64,000 bases of DNA from an uncultured Pseudomonadales bacterium (GCA_958296405.1 OY282519.1:124001-188000), one strand, 5' to 3'. Numbered from the stretch's first letter, positions 10,645 to 18,919 are shown. Notes: a model not told the origin generated them from the letters alone. Translations and numbers: made by a program.

Positions 10645-11004
10645 AGCCGAGATGGGGTGGCCAGCAGATTGCGCTTCGCTGAGCCGCCGGTGCCGCGCTT
10701 CAAGGGCGCGCTCGAAACTCACTAGGCGGCGGATGAGCGCGTTGTAGCGAGAGTGGGCGTCTGCGTGCGCCTCGGCGATGGCTTCGTACAGGGCAAGCTC
10801 CGGTTGCTGCGGACAACCCGGCGCATGGGGCACTTCGAGGCCGGCAGCACGCAATCGCCGCGCGCCGATTGCCACCAGCAGCGCCTCCGGGGTGATGGTC
10901 TCCCGCTCGCCTTGCGCCAAGGCGCGGAGTGCATCCAAACCGCGCTGCACGAAGTCTGCCCCCGGCAGGTCGTCTATGGGTACGCAGAGTGCATGAGCGC
11001 TCAT
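10615..11004 (-). CDS. Small protein coupled to a nucleotidyltransferase-like gene
   Basis: I do not recognise the family. The 129-residue product MAMSAHALCVPIDDLPGADF is alpha-helical in character with an Ala/Arg/Glu-rich C-terminal half (ALIRRLVSFERALEARHRRL). The ATG at 11004 overlaps the stop of the upstream nucleotidyltransferase-like gene in an ATGA arrangement, so the two are translationally coupled, as in bicistronic toxin-antitoxin modules. An ATG two codons earlier is an alternative start. Its 3' end overlaps convergent cysNC by 30 bases, marking the left edge of the accessory island. A role as partner of the nucleotidyltransferase is inference from arrangement only. Confidence 0.7.
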   Translation of the reverse strand: MSAHALCVPIDDLPGADFVQRGLDALRALAQGERETITPEALLVAIGARRLRAAGLEVPHAPGCPQQPELALYEAIAEAHADAHSRYNALIRRLVSFERALEARHRRLSEAQSAGHPISASRNKPLRAQ

Positions 11005-11546
11005 GGCCATTGGCCATCGTCCATGGCATTCGTCGCGACATCCACCCTGCCGGCGAAGCAAGCAACATCGATGGCGGGATAGCGCGGGATGCTCGTCTTG
11101 ATGGCATCGAACAGCGCCGCTAACCGCCGCGGCTCAATCAAGGCGTACTCATGCATGGCGCGAACATCGCCCCAATCCTGTTCGTGGCCGCGTTCGATCT
11201 TGGCGAGCGCTTGGGCGTAGAAATCGTAGTGGAAGAACTCCACCGGGCCGTGCCGCGCGACCGACGGGCTACGCGCTCGCCAATCCGGCAGCAGCGGTAT
11301 GAAATCATCCGGCGCCGCCAATTCGATATTCATGTTGAGCGCTTCCTTCAGGCGCGCGATGGCTTGGAATACCCCCGGCGGTTCGGGGGCCAGCTTGATG
11401 TCCACGTCCACCGTGGCGCTGCGCCAGCCGACCAGCACCGCCGACGCGCCACCCACCAAGTAGATGCGCCCCGGCCCCCGTGCTGCTTCGCCAAGCCGAC
11501 GCATGAGCTGGCGCACCTTCACAGCTGTGCTGACTTCTCGGCGCAT
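11001..11546 (-). CDS. DUF6036-type nucleotidyltransferase-like protein
   Basis: 181 residues with the minimal nucleotidyltransferase signature near the N-terminus: IYLVGGASAVLVGWRSATVD, i.e. the GG...G.R.T.D.D pattern with acidic metal ligands. This family is often found in two-gene toxin-antitoxin-like modules. The ATG at 11546 (MRREVSTAVKVRQLM) is preferred to a TTG two codons upstream. The stop overlaps the start of the downstream small gene by 4 bases. The substrate is not predictable from the sequence. The gene sits immediately beside an IS element. Confidence 0.7.
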   Translation of the reverse strand: MRREVSTAVKVRQLMRRLGEAARGPGRIYLVGGASAVLVGWRSATVDVDIKLAPEPPGVFQAIARLKEALNMNIELAAPDDFIPLLPDWRARSPSVARHGPVEFFHYDFYAQALAKIERGHEQDWGDVRAMHEYALIEPRRLAALFDAIKTSIPRYPAIDVACFAGRVDVATNAMDDGQWP

Positions 11547-11622
11547 GGGCAACCTATGGGTTCTCGACTGCTAGCCAGCGAGCATGTTCGCTTCCGGTGG
11601 CCGAGGGTTCAACCAGCTGAAA

Positions 11623-12740
11623 GGGATCATCACCTTCTGGACAGTGCCGCGCCCAAGGAAGCCCTTGGGCGCGGCGGTTCGGTAGCCTATGAGTTGAGAA
11701 GCAACATGGGAGACCGAACGATGCGGATGTTGGCACAAGACAGGGCGTTCCACCTGAATTTGCGGGTGGACGGGACGGACGACGCGGAGGCGCTGCGTCG
11801 GCTGCGGGAGCTGGAGGGGATCGACCGGATCCGGAAGGAGGTGGGTCTGGCGGAGGCTCTGGCGGCGTTCGGGGTGGGGCGGAGCACGTACTACGCGCGG
11901 AGGAAGCGGCTGCTCGAGGAGGGGGTGAAGGGGCTGGTTCCGCGCAGCAGCCGGCCGCGCAGCCATCCGGGGCGGCGGTGGACGATGGCGGATGCCAGGC
12001 GGGTGGTGCGCATCCGCCGCGAGACGCCGTGGGCGGGGAAGGCGAGGATCGCGCTGGACTTGGCGGAGCGCTGGCCGGAGCGGGCGCTGAGCGAGGCGAC
12101 GGCAGGGCGCATCCTGCGCTGGGCGGTGGAGCGCGGGCATGCGCGGCCATGCTCGTTCTGCGAGGGGAGGGCCGCCGCGAAGCGGCGGCGCGACTTCACC
12201 GGCGCGCATGCGCGCCGGTGGAAGCCGCGCGACATGCACTTCGGCGTGCAGTTCGACCACATGACCACGCACATTGACGGCGTGACCCGCAAGGAGTTCC
12301 GCGCCGTGTGCCCGCGCACGCGGCTGCAGTGGGCCAAGGTCTACTCGCGCGCCACGGCGAACACGGCGCGGGCGTTCCTGCGCGAGGCCGTCGGCAAGCT
12401 GGACATCCGCGCCGTGCAGGTGGACGGCGGCTCGGAGTTCATGGCCGCCTTCGAGGAGGAGTGCAGGGCGCTGGGGCTGCCGCTGCTGGTGCTGCCGCCG
12501 CGCTCGCCGCAGCTCAACGGCATCGTCGAGCGCGCCAACCGCACCGCGCGCGTCGAGTGCTGGAGCCAGTACCGGGGAGAGCTCACCTGCGCCGCCATGA
12601 ACGAGGCGCTCGCCCGCTACCTCGACTACTACAACAACCGACGCCGACACCGCTCCCTCGGCATGAAAACGCCCGCCGAGTTCGCTAGGATGATCGAGGC
12701 GGCTGCCTGACCCCAAATGTCCAGAAGGTCGCTGATCCCC
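11623..12740. mobile_element. IS481-like insertion sequence
   Basis: About 1.1 kb bounded by imperfect terminal inverted repeats: GGGATCATCACCTTCTGGAC at the left (from 11623) and, read on the minus strand from 12740, GGGATCAGCGACCTTCTGGA at the right. It encloses one intact integrase-type transposase. I could not identify a confident target-site duplication outside the repeats, so the exact ends may differ by a few bases. It lies between the nucleotidyltransferase pair and two broken genes. Confidence 0.8.
11706..12710 (+). CDS. IS481-like transposase (integrase core)
   Basis: 334-residue DDE transposase. The N-terminal part is a helix-turn-helix module (VGLAEALAAFGVGRSTYYARR), followed by the integrase core. 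Candidate catalytic residues are the Asp in VQFDHMTTHIDG, the Asp in AVQVDGGSEFMA and the Glu in LNGIVERANRT. The C-terminal YLDYYNNRRRHRSLGMKTPA is characteristic of the IS481/IS3-like supergroup. The reading frame extends upstream without a stop, but MGDRTMRMLAQDRAFHLNLR at 11706 is the natural start just inside the left inverted repeat. It appears intact and could be active. Confidence 0.88.
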   Translation: MGDRTMRMLAQDRAFHLNLRVDGTDDAEALRRLRELEGIDRIRKEVGLAEALAAFGVGRSTYYARRKRLLEEGVKGLVPRSSRPRSHPGRRWTMADARRVVRIRRETPWAGKARIALDLAERWPERALSEATAGRILRWAVERGHARPCSFCEGRAAAKRRRDFTGAHARRWKPRDMHFGVQFDHMTTHIDGVTRKEFRAVCPRTRLQWAKVYSRATANTARAFLREAVGKLDIRAVQVDGGSEFMAAFEEECRALGLPLLVLPPRSPQLNGIVERANRTARVECWSQYRGELTCAAMNEALARYLDYYNNRRRHRSLGMKTPAEFARMIEAAA

Positions 12741-12778
12741 CACACCAGCGAATGACGCATGAATGCGCTCATCTAGCG

Positions 12779-13541
12779 CTAGTGCCTACCCCTCGCACCC
12801 ACTAGCTCCGCCATCTCGCTCAAGAACGCCGCGTCGCAGGCTTCATCGACGTGGCGGTTGTTCCAAAGGCCGGACGCACGCACCCGCGGACGGTCGCAAT
12901 GCACTCCAAGCCAGCCGGCCGAGGGCGTGTCCGCGGCCGGTGCGCGGGCGTGGCTGAGCAGCGCGATGGCGTTGCGTTCGATGCGGCCGCGGGCGCTCTG
13001 CGGGCCTGGCGGGTCAGGCACGTCCAGCCACAGGAACGGCATCTGCCCGATCTGGGCGCTGACGCGCTGTTCCAAGTCCAATTCTGCGTGCCGTACCGTC
13101 GCAGCCGACGCCAGCCCAAGCCGGCGTGCGGCCTTTCCCGGATCACTTTCGACTCCCCAAGATTGCGGCAAGGGGCAGTGGCCGCGGCGAGCAAGCGCCA
13201 CACCCACAAGCAGGCGGAAGATGGAGCCGCGATGGTTGCCTCCGCCGCTCTTCGCGCTGCCCCGATGCTGCGACAGACGCTGCCACAGCGTGGAGCGTGA
13301 ACCGCCCTTCAACGCGTGGGTTCCAACGCGCACGATGCGCCCTCCAACCCCCGAGCGGCTGCGCCGCTCGCCGGGCTCGAAGAAGAAGTACACCCCCAGC
13401 TGCGGCCAATCCATGCGGCCGTTGCACTCGGCAAGTCGGCGGCACCCCCCCGACGTTGGCGGCCAAGTTCGAGAGCAGATCGTAGAAGCGCTTGGTGTCT
13501 GCGACGCGATCCGACGCCGATTGCGTGCCTACGCGACGCAT
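12779..13541 (-). pseudogene. Frameshifted GIY-YIG-like nuclease gene
   Basis: The downstream part (from about 13414) reads MDWPQLGVYFFFEPGERRSR, RIVRVGTHALKGGSRSTLWQ and NHRGSIFRLLVG, a GIY-YIG-like nuclease core. The upstream part from the ATG at 13541 reads MRRVGTQSASDRVADTKRFY and LLSNLAANVGG in another frame. The two join at a run of seven C (13445-13451); removing one base restores a continuous protein reading ...NVGG-(C)RRLAECNGRMDWPQLG. The gene length is 3n+1, as expected for a one-base insertion. It could equally be a slippage-switchable gene or a sequencing error in the homopolymer. The upstream neighbour is also broken. Confidence 0.72.
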
Positions 13542-13999
13542 CGGTTGAGCCACGCCAACTGCTCGCCGATACGCTGCCCTGCCATCGGAACACAGACCTA
13601 GATGCCGCAGCCAGCCAATGCGGGAGCCAAGAACTCACGGTAACGCCACCCCGCGAAGAAGACCACGGATTGCGCTCCCGCCAAGTGGGGCCCAAGCGCC
13701 CTCACGCAGCGCTCTGCCCAGTCACGCCGCTCGGGCTTGAGCATCTTGTTCAACGTCTTCTCGTAAGGCTCAATCACCTGCTCTGGAGACACCAAGCCAT
13801 ACTCGGCGGAGAGGATGAACCAAGGCCAACCTTGCGCCTCCACGTAACGGCGCACCTTCCGAAACCAGGGCGACGTGTACAGTTCTCGTGCTGGTGCCGG
13901 GTGAGGCAGCTTCCGGGCCACGCAAGATACTAGGCATAGATCGGCCTTCGGCAACACATCCGATGCTTTGCGCACACTGGGTTGACTTGCTTTCTTCAT
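13529..13999 (-). pseudogene. DUF6884-like gene with internal amber codon
   Basis: The N-terminal 133 residues read KADLCLVSCVARKLPHPAPA, WFILSAEYGLVSPEQVIEPY and VVFFAGWRYREFLAPALAGC, the DUF6884 pattern. A TAG at 13600-13598 interrupts the frame. The same frame then continues with VCVPMAGQRIGEQLAWLNRC and ends at TAG 13531-13529. This matches the usual family C-terminus, so the first TAG is an internal nonsense codon. The downstream GIY-YIG gene starts at 13541, overlapping the true end. DUF6884 and GIY-YIG proteins occurring together suggests a two-gene accessory unit, now inactivated. A truncated product of 133 residues could still be made. Confidence 0.65.
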
Positions 14000-14065
14000 G
14001 GCCCGTTCCCACTAGGCAGGGGAGCGGACTCTACCGCATTCAGCGGCCAATGCACCGAACCATCG

Positions 14066-14842
14066 CTAGGCTTCGTCCAGCGCCCGCAGCATCCGCTTCA
14101 AAGCGACGTGGCGATAGCTGCCGAGCGCGAGCCTCTGCACCTCGTCAAAGTCGAAGTGTTCTTCAATGTCGAGAGCGATCCATCCTTGGTGGCCGGCGTG
14201 GTCTGGGATGGCGAAGCGTGGGTCGTCGGTCAAGGCCGCCTGCAGTTCAATGCCCACCCAAACCGTCACGGTGAGTCGGCGCTGGTAGCGGTCGCGATGG
14301 ACCGCGAGGAAGGTCTTGTTGCCGGCCTTAAAGGCAGGATTGCCGAACTGTTGCCCTTCCGTGGTCTCCGGCAGCGTCGCGCACCAAGCGCGCAGCCGTC
14401 GCAGCATGTCTTGGGCGTGGGGTGCCGAGAGCGGATCGAGCTCCTCTGGGTCAATCGTTTCCGTCGGCGGTTCGATGGCCGGTGGTTCACCAAGCTGGCG
14501 ACGCAGCGCCGCCGGCGCCACTTGGGCGAACGCCTCCTGCACTCGCCCGGCGATGGCCAACCAGTCGTTCCCCCGGTCTAGATAGATGCCTAGCCAGCCA
14601 TTGGCGCCGACATGGGGCGGCACAAAATAGCAGGCGGGTTCGCTGCCCACATAGTGTTGTTGCGCCCCTTCGGGCGCCCGCGCCCACAACGCGATTCGCC
14701 CGTTCCCGCGATAGTTGATCGCCAAGGTCGCGAACGTCCTGCCTGCCACTCTGAAATCCGCCATGCCGATGCCGTGGCGCTCTTCCACATCCGGCAGCGC
14801 CGCGCAGATCTCCCGCACCGTTGCGCCGATGTCCTTGCCCAT
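14066..14842 (-). CDS. Tandem-domain YjbR/MmcQ family protein
   Basis: 258 residues from the ATG at 14842. Two successive YjbR/MmcQ (DUF419-type) domains are visible: the first with LPDVEERHGIGMADFRVAGR, FATLAINYRGNGRIALWARA and EPACYFVPPHVGANGWLGIY; the second with LRAWCATLPETTEGQQFGNP, AFKAGNKTFLAVH and HAGHQGWIALDIEE. The fold resembles a double-wing DNA-binding domain, but function is unknown. Most family members have one domain of about 115-120 residues, so the duplication is unusual. Two degraded fragments homologous to its first domain occur at 18920-19015 and 22605-22740. Confidence 0.78.
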   Translation of the reverse strand: MGKDIGATVREICAALPDVEERHGIGMADFRVAGRTFATLAINYRGNGRIALWARAPEGAQQHYVGSEPACYFVPPHVGANGWLGIYLDRGNDWLAIAGRVQEAFAQVAPAALRRQLGEPPAIEPPTETIDPEELDPLSAPHAQDMLRRLRAWCATLPETTEGQQFGNPAFKAGNKTFLAVHRDRYQRRLTVTVWVGIELQAALTDDPRFAIPDHAGHQGWIALDIEEHFDFDEVQRLALGSYRHVALKRMLRALDEA

Positions 14843-14904
14843 GGGCAACACCCTAGCCCGCACCCGCGGGAAAGTAGCACGGCGGGCCGGGGCTCGATCG
14901 CAAA

Positions 14905-15052
14905 GCTCGCAGCCGACGTTGACGGCGACAGCGGGCGATGGAAGGCGGACACAGCACAGGCGGCTCTAGCCGTGATTCTTCCATGCAGATACGGCCATGT
15001 CGGCGGCACCACGGACATCGACGTGATTCCCGTTTTCGCCCCAAGGCCGTGA
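14905..15052 (+). pseudogene. Internally deleted vestige of a DUF4143 ATPase gene
   Basis: The left part (about 14905-14955) aligns by eye with 17535-17590 of the ATPase gene at 16833-18101, and the right part ends AVILPCRYGHVGGTTDIDVI against AVILPSGYGHVGGAADVGMI of that gene, including the same stop position. About 400 bases of the middle are missing. It is therefore a paralogous copy reduced to two joined ends. No intact coding sequence remains. Confidence 0.6.
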
Positions 15053-15114
15053 GCTTGCGCCGGGTTAGCGGATTTGGCACTGTGTCAGCCTTGATCGACT
15101 GAGGCGGAGATCGC

Positions 15115-15477
15115 ATGGGCGTAACGCATGTTACTGCGCAGGTCCTCGATCTAGGGCGTACCGGCACGCCGTTCGAGACGGAGTTTCTAGTCGACACCGG
15201 ATCGCTTCACTGCATGGTGCCGGCGAGCCGGCTGCAGGAAGCAGGGGTGAAGCCCGAAGGCAGGCAAGTATACGAGCTCGCTAGCGGTGAGCCGGTTGAG
15301 TATCGCTATGGCTTTGCACGAGTTACTTTTTTTGGCGACGAGACCGTGGCACACGTCATTTTCGGACCCGAACATGCCGAACCTATACTAGGCGTGGTCG
15401 CCTTGGAGAACACCGGTGTGATGGTGGATCCGGCAAGCCAAACCCTGAAACGGCTGCCCGCGATGCCGCTCAAGTGA
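15115..15477 (+). CDS. Retropepsin-like (clan AA) aspartic protease
   Basis: 120-residue single-domain protein with the aspartyl protease signature: EFLVDTGSLHCMVPA, giving the catalytic D27-T28-G29-S30, and the hydrophobic-glycine partner segment PILGVVALENTGVMVDPAS. Bacterial homologues of this size would work as homodimers, each subunit giving one Asp (family knowledge). There is no signal peptide or membrane segment. It stands alone between two ATPase pseudogenes. It has lower GC than the core genes. The substrate is unknown. Confidence 0.75.
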   Translation: MGVTHVTAQVLDLGRTGTPFETEFLVDTGSLHCMVPASRLQEAGVKPEGRQVYELASGEPVEYRYGFARVTFFGDETVAHVIFGPEHAEPILGVVALENTGVMVDPASQTLKRLPAMPLK

Positions 15478-15630
15478 CATTGGCCAACAACGGCTATGCA
15501 CAAGCGGTTGGCCTTGCTGGACTTAGCGAAAGTCTGTGTGCGCCTGAGCTAGCTGGTGGAAGGAAGGTAGGCTGAGGAGCGTCATGCATTGCTCCCGATG
15601 CGTCGCGCTGGCGGCGTTTGGAACATTCGT

Positions 15631-16559
15631 TTAGCTGCTCCTCTCCCCATCACCCGTGACGAACCCTAGGTAATTCCCCGGATGCACCACTTGAAACGCG
15701 CTTTCCGGATAGGCATTTCGCCAGCCGCCGGGCACCCGTGGCGTGCTTCTGGGCGACCACTTCATCTCGGCTGCCGTCAGTTGCCCGGCGTAGTCTTCGA
15801 CCAGATCTATCTCCTGCCGGTCATAGGTGCGCCAGAAGTGGCTCGTCGGGTGGCGGCCGGTGTACAGGTTGTACTTCATCCGCTCGGCCAGCACGTAGTT
15901 CTCCCAAAGGGCGCCGGCGTCGTCGCGCAGCTTGAGGGGATTGAAGCTGCTGATGAGGCCGTTGCGTACGCCGTTGTCATAGAAGTAGTAGCGACGGCTC
16001 TTCGTAATCTCTTTGCGGAGGTTGCGGCTGAAGCCAGCAGTACGACTTCCGGGTAGGCACCGTAGAGCAGGCGGGCTTGCAGATTGGTTCGCGTCTCGTG
16101 GGCGGATTCCACCGGCGCCAGTTCCAGCTGCGCGAGCGGCAAGAGCAGCAACGTTGTCTTGCGGCCGGTCAACGGTTCGCCGGTTTGCGCCGCCAAGTCG
16201 AACGAGGATGAGCCGGTCGCGACGACGCGCAGGCCATCCACATGATCCACCAGCAGTTTCAGATTGAGCCCGATCTGCCGCACATGCTGGGCCTCGTCCA
16301 CTACCAGCGTGCGCCGATCGCCGACGAACTCGCGCAGCTTGGCAACAGACTGGGACTCGAGATATTCGCGCACGGCGATGTCCTCGCCCGTCACGACCAT
16401 CGCGTCCGGCGCGTGCTCGCGCACGTAGCGACGAATCAGCGTGGTCTTGCCGACTCGCCGCGGGCGGTACAGCACGGCCACCTTGCCGGGCGCCACCGCG
16501 CCAGCCAACCGGCCAAGCTGAGCCTGCGGTATGTAGGCCCCGTCCGCCATAGGCCCCAA
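15631..16559 (-). pseudogene. Broken AAA/DUF4143 ATPase gene
   Basis: The N-terminal part (from 16559) reads AVLYRPRRVGKTTLIRRYVR (Walker A, with the usual GPR altered to RPR), LVVDEAQHVRQIGLNLKLLV (Walker B) and ARLLYGAYPEV. The frame then departs. In other frames the C-terminal part is recognisable: SRRYYFYDNGVRNGLISSFN, LAERMKYNLYTGRHPTSHFW and YDRQEIDLVEDYAGQLTAAE. The linker of about 130 residues expected between YGAYPEV and the YFYDNG strand is missing, so there is both a deletion and a frame change. It is one of three ATPases of this family in the island. Confidence 0.75.
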
Positions 16560-16674
16560 TTTACATTAATTCGGTTAGAAAGACGGACAGTTTTACTGGA
16601 AATGAGGAATTTCTGGGCTTTACAGCCACTTGCGTCCATCAGCGTCACGCATGGCTTGCCCCGCTGCTGCGGGA

Positions 16675-16695
16675 GGGGGGGGGGGGGGGGGGGGG
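16675..16695. repeat. 21-base G homopolymer
   Basis: 21 consecutive G residues, followed by A and six more G. It lies 137 bases before the ATPase start at 16833 and 116 bases before the divergent broken ATPase at 16559, in a region with no coding sequence. Such a tract is prone to slipped-strand length change. Confidence 0.9.
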
Positions 16696-16707
16696 AGGGG
16701 GGAAGAA

Positions 16708-16799
16708 CGCCAACTCACCCTCCAATAAATCGCTAAATCACCCTCTATAATTCCGCCAAATCACCCTCTGAAAAATCGCCGAATCACCCTTTAGGCATT
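16708..16799. repeat. Four tandem 23-bp units upstream of ATPase gene
   Basis: Units begin at 16708, 16731, 16754 and 16777, each 23 bases. Each unit contains a conserved core like CGCCAAATCACCCTCT followed by a variable A/T-rich 7-base tail. The second unit contains a perfect TATAAT at 16746-16751. The array ends 33 bases before the ATG at 16833. The 23-base period is close to two helical turns, as for an operator bound cooperatively. It is not a CRISPR array, because the units abut with no spacers. Confidence 0.85.
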
Positions 16800-16832
16800 G
16801 CATTTCTGCATCGGAACGCGCTATTTTGGGGC

Positions 16833-18101
16833 ATGGCCCGGCAACGTTCCGCCTACCGTCCGCGCGTCGTCGACGCCGAGCTCGCCGCTCTGTTGGATGC
16901 GTCCGGCGCTGTCCTCGTGGAGGGCGCTCGGGCGGTCGGCAAGACGGAGACGGCGATTCAGGCCAGCGGCAGCCATGTGTTTTTCGACATTGACCTCAAC
17001 GCGCAACGGATGACGAGCATCGATCCTGCGGCCATCCTGACAGGGGCGGTGCCTCGATTGTTCGACGAGTGGCAGTTGGCGCCAGACATCTGGAACCACG
17101 TTCGCCGCAGCGTGGACGAGCGCTCGGCAAGCGGACAGTTCATCTTGACCGGTTCGGCGGTGCCGACGGATGACATCACCCGCCACACCGGCGCTGGCCG
17201 TTTCACCCGGCTGCGGATGCGGCCGATGGCGCTTTTCGAGGCCGGCCACTCCACCGGCAACATCTCGCTGCGTGGCCTGCTTGATGGCGAACCGCAGCAC
17301 GATCGCACAGCACCGCTCCCAATTGCCCAGTTGGCCGAGCGGGTTGCCATCGGAGGCTGGCCAGCCCACATCGGCCGCGCTGCGGCACCGGCCTTGCGCC
17401 TGAATCGCGGCTATCTGGAGGACATCCGGCGCGCCGACATCTCGCGCCTCGATGGCAAATCGCGTGACCCCATGCGGGTTGGCCGGCTCCTGCGGTCCTT
17501 GGCGCGCAACGTCGGCACGCCAGTCTCGATGGCAGGGCTCGCGGCCGACGTTGGCGGCGACGGCACGGCAATGAAGGCGGATACGGCGGCGGAATATCTG
17601 GACGCGCTCGAACGGCTGATGGTGGTTGAGCATCAACCCGCTTGGCGTCCCCACCTGCGTTCGCGCGCCTCCTTGCGTTCAACGCCCGTGCGCCACTTCG
17701 TTGATCCCTCGTTGGCGGTTGCCGCTCTAGGCGCGTCGCCGGCGGCGCTCGCGGCCGACTTGGAGTGCTTCGGCTTCCTGTTCGAGTCCATGGTCATCCG
17801 CGATTTGCGCGTCTACGCGCAGGCCTCGGACGCGGAGGTGTTCCACTATCGAGAGAAGGACGGCTTGGAGGTCGATGCGGTCGTCGCCACCGCAGACGGC
17901 CGCTGGGCCGCCTTCGAGATCAAGCTGGGCGACCGCTGGGTCGCCGACGGCATGAAGAATCTGCGCCGCTTGGCCAAGCGAATGCAGAATAGCGATCATG
18001 GCCCGCCAGCCGCCTTAGCTGTGATTCTTCCAAGCGGATACGGCCATGTCGGTGGCGCCGCGGACGTCGGCATGATCCCCGTTTGCGCCTTGGGGCCGTG
18101 A
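16833..18101 (+). CDS. AAA-family ATP-binding protein with DUF4143 C-terminus
   Basis: 422 residues. P-loop VEGARAVGKTETAI at 29-42, Walker B-like PRLFDEWQLAPDIW near 74-87 and sensor-like FILTGSA, then a winged-helix region and a C-terminal nuclease-like segment (VFHYREKDGLEVDAVVATAD, WAAFEIKLG). This PD-(D/E)xK-like pattern is common in DUF4143 proteins. The family is widespread as stand-alone genes of unknown biological role, often in variable regions. It is preceded by a 21-base G tract and a 23-bp tandem array. Its 3' end was the source or sister of the vestige at 14905-15052. Confidence 0.85.
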   Translation: MARQRSAYRPRVVDAELAALLDASGAVLVEGARAVGKTETAIQASGSHVFFDIDLNAQRMTSIDPAAILTGAVPRLFDEWQLAPDIWNHVRRSVDERSASGQFILTGSAVPTDDITRHTGAGRFTRLRMRPMALFEAGHSTGNISLRGLLDGEPQHDRTAPLPIAQLAERVAIGGWPAHIGRAAAPALRLNRGYLEDIRRADISRLDGKSRDPMRVGRLLRSLARNVGTPVSMAGLAADVGGDGTAMKADTAAEYLDALERLMVVEHQPAWRPHLRSRASLRSTPVRHFVDPSLAVAALGASPAALAADLECFGFLFESMVIRDLRVYAQASDAEVFHYREKDGLEVDAVVATADGRWAAFEIKLGDRWVADGMKNLRRLAKRMQNSDHGPPAALAVILPSGYGHVGGAADVGMIPVCALGP

Positions 18102-18149
18102 GCGGCACATGCTGCGGCCATGCATCCGACGCCGGAGCCGATTCATCAC

Positions 18150-18265
18150 TGGGCAGACGCGTCGGAATCCCTGCGTCAACCACTTGGGCGCGGACGGGCG
18201 CCGTGCCTACGAGGAGCTCTGAAACATGTACGATAAATGCGTGAACGATTCCGACGCGGCGCTGG
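18150..18265 (+). pseudogene. Vestige of the 3' end of a BPTD_3080-like nuclease gene
   Basis: Bases from about 18160 to 18255 align by eye with 25686-25790, the last codons of the nuclease gene at 22802: GGCGTCAACCGCCTGGGCG there corresponds to TGCGTCAACCACTTGGGCG here, and GTACGATATGCG to GTACGATAAATGCG. The frame is destroyed by indels. The remainder of 18102-18418 holds no gene I can support. Confidence 0.5.
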
Positions 18266-18418
18266 CCGCGCGAGCGGGGCGAAAGGGTACTCGGCACCTC
18301 GGTTGGCGGCGGACGGTCGTTCACAGCATCCCACATCGGGCCGATACCCAGCCACACGCCAAGCAAGCCGGGCGCGCTCGCCCCAAGGCCACCAGCCAAC
18401 TCGTCGGCGCTGATAGGC

Positions 18419-18670
18419 ATGAAAACGACAAAGTACTTTCAAGAGCAGGTCTTGCGCAAACGTCCATACATCGACCCCTCGTGGTGTGTGGATGTCATCG
18501 CCGCACCTCTTCAACGTCAGGCGCAGGAAGACGGGCGCTTGCGTTTCTGGGGCAGAGTGCATGACCCACGCGACGCGAATTGGAGGATACTGCGGGTGGT
18601 AACTCTGAGTGACGGCGAGACCATCCACAACGCCTTCTTCGACCGAGGCTACCGCGAGGACCAACCATGA
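18419..18670 (+). CDS. Small protein paired with DUF2283
   Basis: 83 residues, MKTTKYFQEQVLRKRPYIDP, with WCVDVIAAPL, GRLRFWGRV and the conserved-looking end RVVTLSDGETIHNAFFDRGY. Genes of this type commonly precede a DUF2283 gene and may be a toxin-like partner resembling DUF4258 proteins; this is inference from arrangement. The stop overlaps the start of the DUF2283 gene by 4 bases (ATGA), so expression is coupled. The start at 18419 follows a poorly conserved region with no clear promoter. Confidence 0.7.
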   Translation: MKTTKYFQEQVLRKRPYIDPSWCVDVIAAPLQRQAQEDGRLRFWGRVHDPRDANWRILRVVTLSDGETIHNAFFDRGYREDQP

Positions 18671-18882
18671 AGATCCACTACCACCCCGAGACCGACAGCC
18701 TCTACCTCGAACTCAAGGCTGAACCCGGCGTCGAGACCCGCGAAATCGCCGACGGCGTCAACGTCGACATGGACGCCAAGGGCGAGGTCGTCGGGTTCGA
18801 CATCGATCATGCCGCCAAACGCTTCGATCTCTCCACGGTTGAAGTGGATGCGTTGCCGGTACGGACCCATCGGACCGGCTGA
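18667..18882 (+). CDS. DUF2283 domain protein
   Basis: 71 residues, MKIHYHPETDSLYLELKAEP, then ETREIADGVNVDMDAKGEVV and GFDIDHAAKRFDLSTVEVDA. The YDxExDxLYIxL-type opening and the DxxGxVVGxEI-type strand are the DUF2283 signature. These small beta proteins are frequent second members of two-gene cassettes beside DUF4258-like genes. Its ATG overlaps the upstream stop (ATGA). The biochemical role is unknown. Confidence 0.82.
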   Translation: MKIHYHPETDSLYLELKAEPGVETREIADGVNVDMDAKGEVVGFDIDHAAKRFDLSTVEVDALPVRTHRTG

Positions 18883-18919
18883 ACTGGAGCATCGCGGTGA
18901 GTTCTGCACAGACTTGAGC

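Noticed and set aside
13598-13600. Pyrrolysine or programmed readthrough at the DUF6884 TAG
   Set aside because: No pyl context is known for such organisms and the neighbouring gene is also broken, so nonsense mutation is simpler.
16708-16799. CRISPR array
   Set aside because: The 23-bp units are contiguous without unique spacers and no cas gene is nearby.
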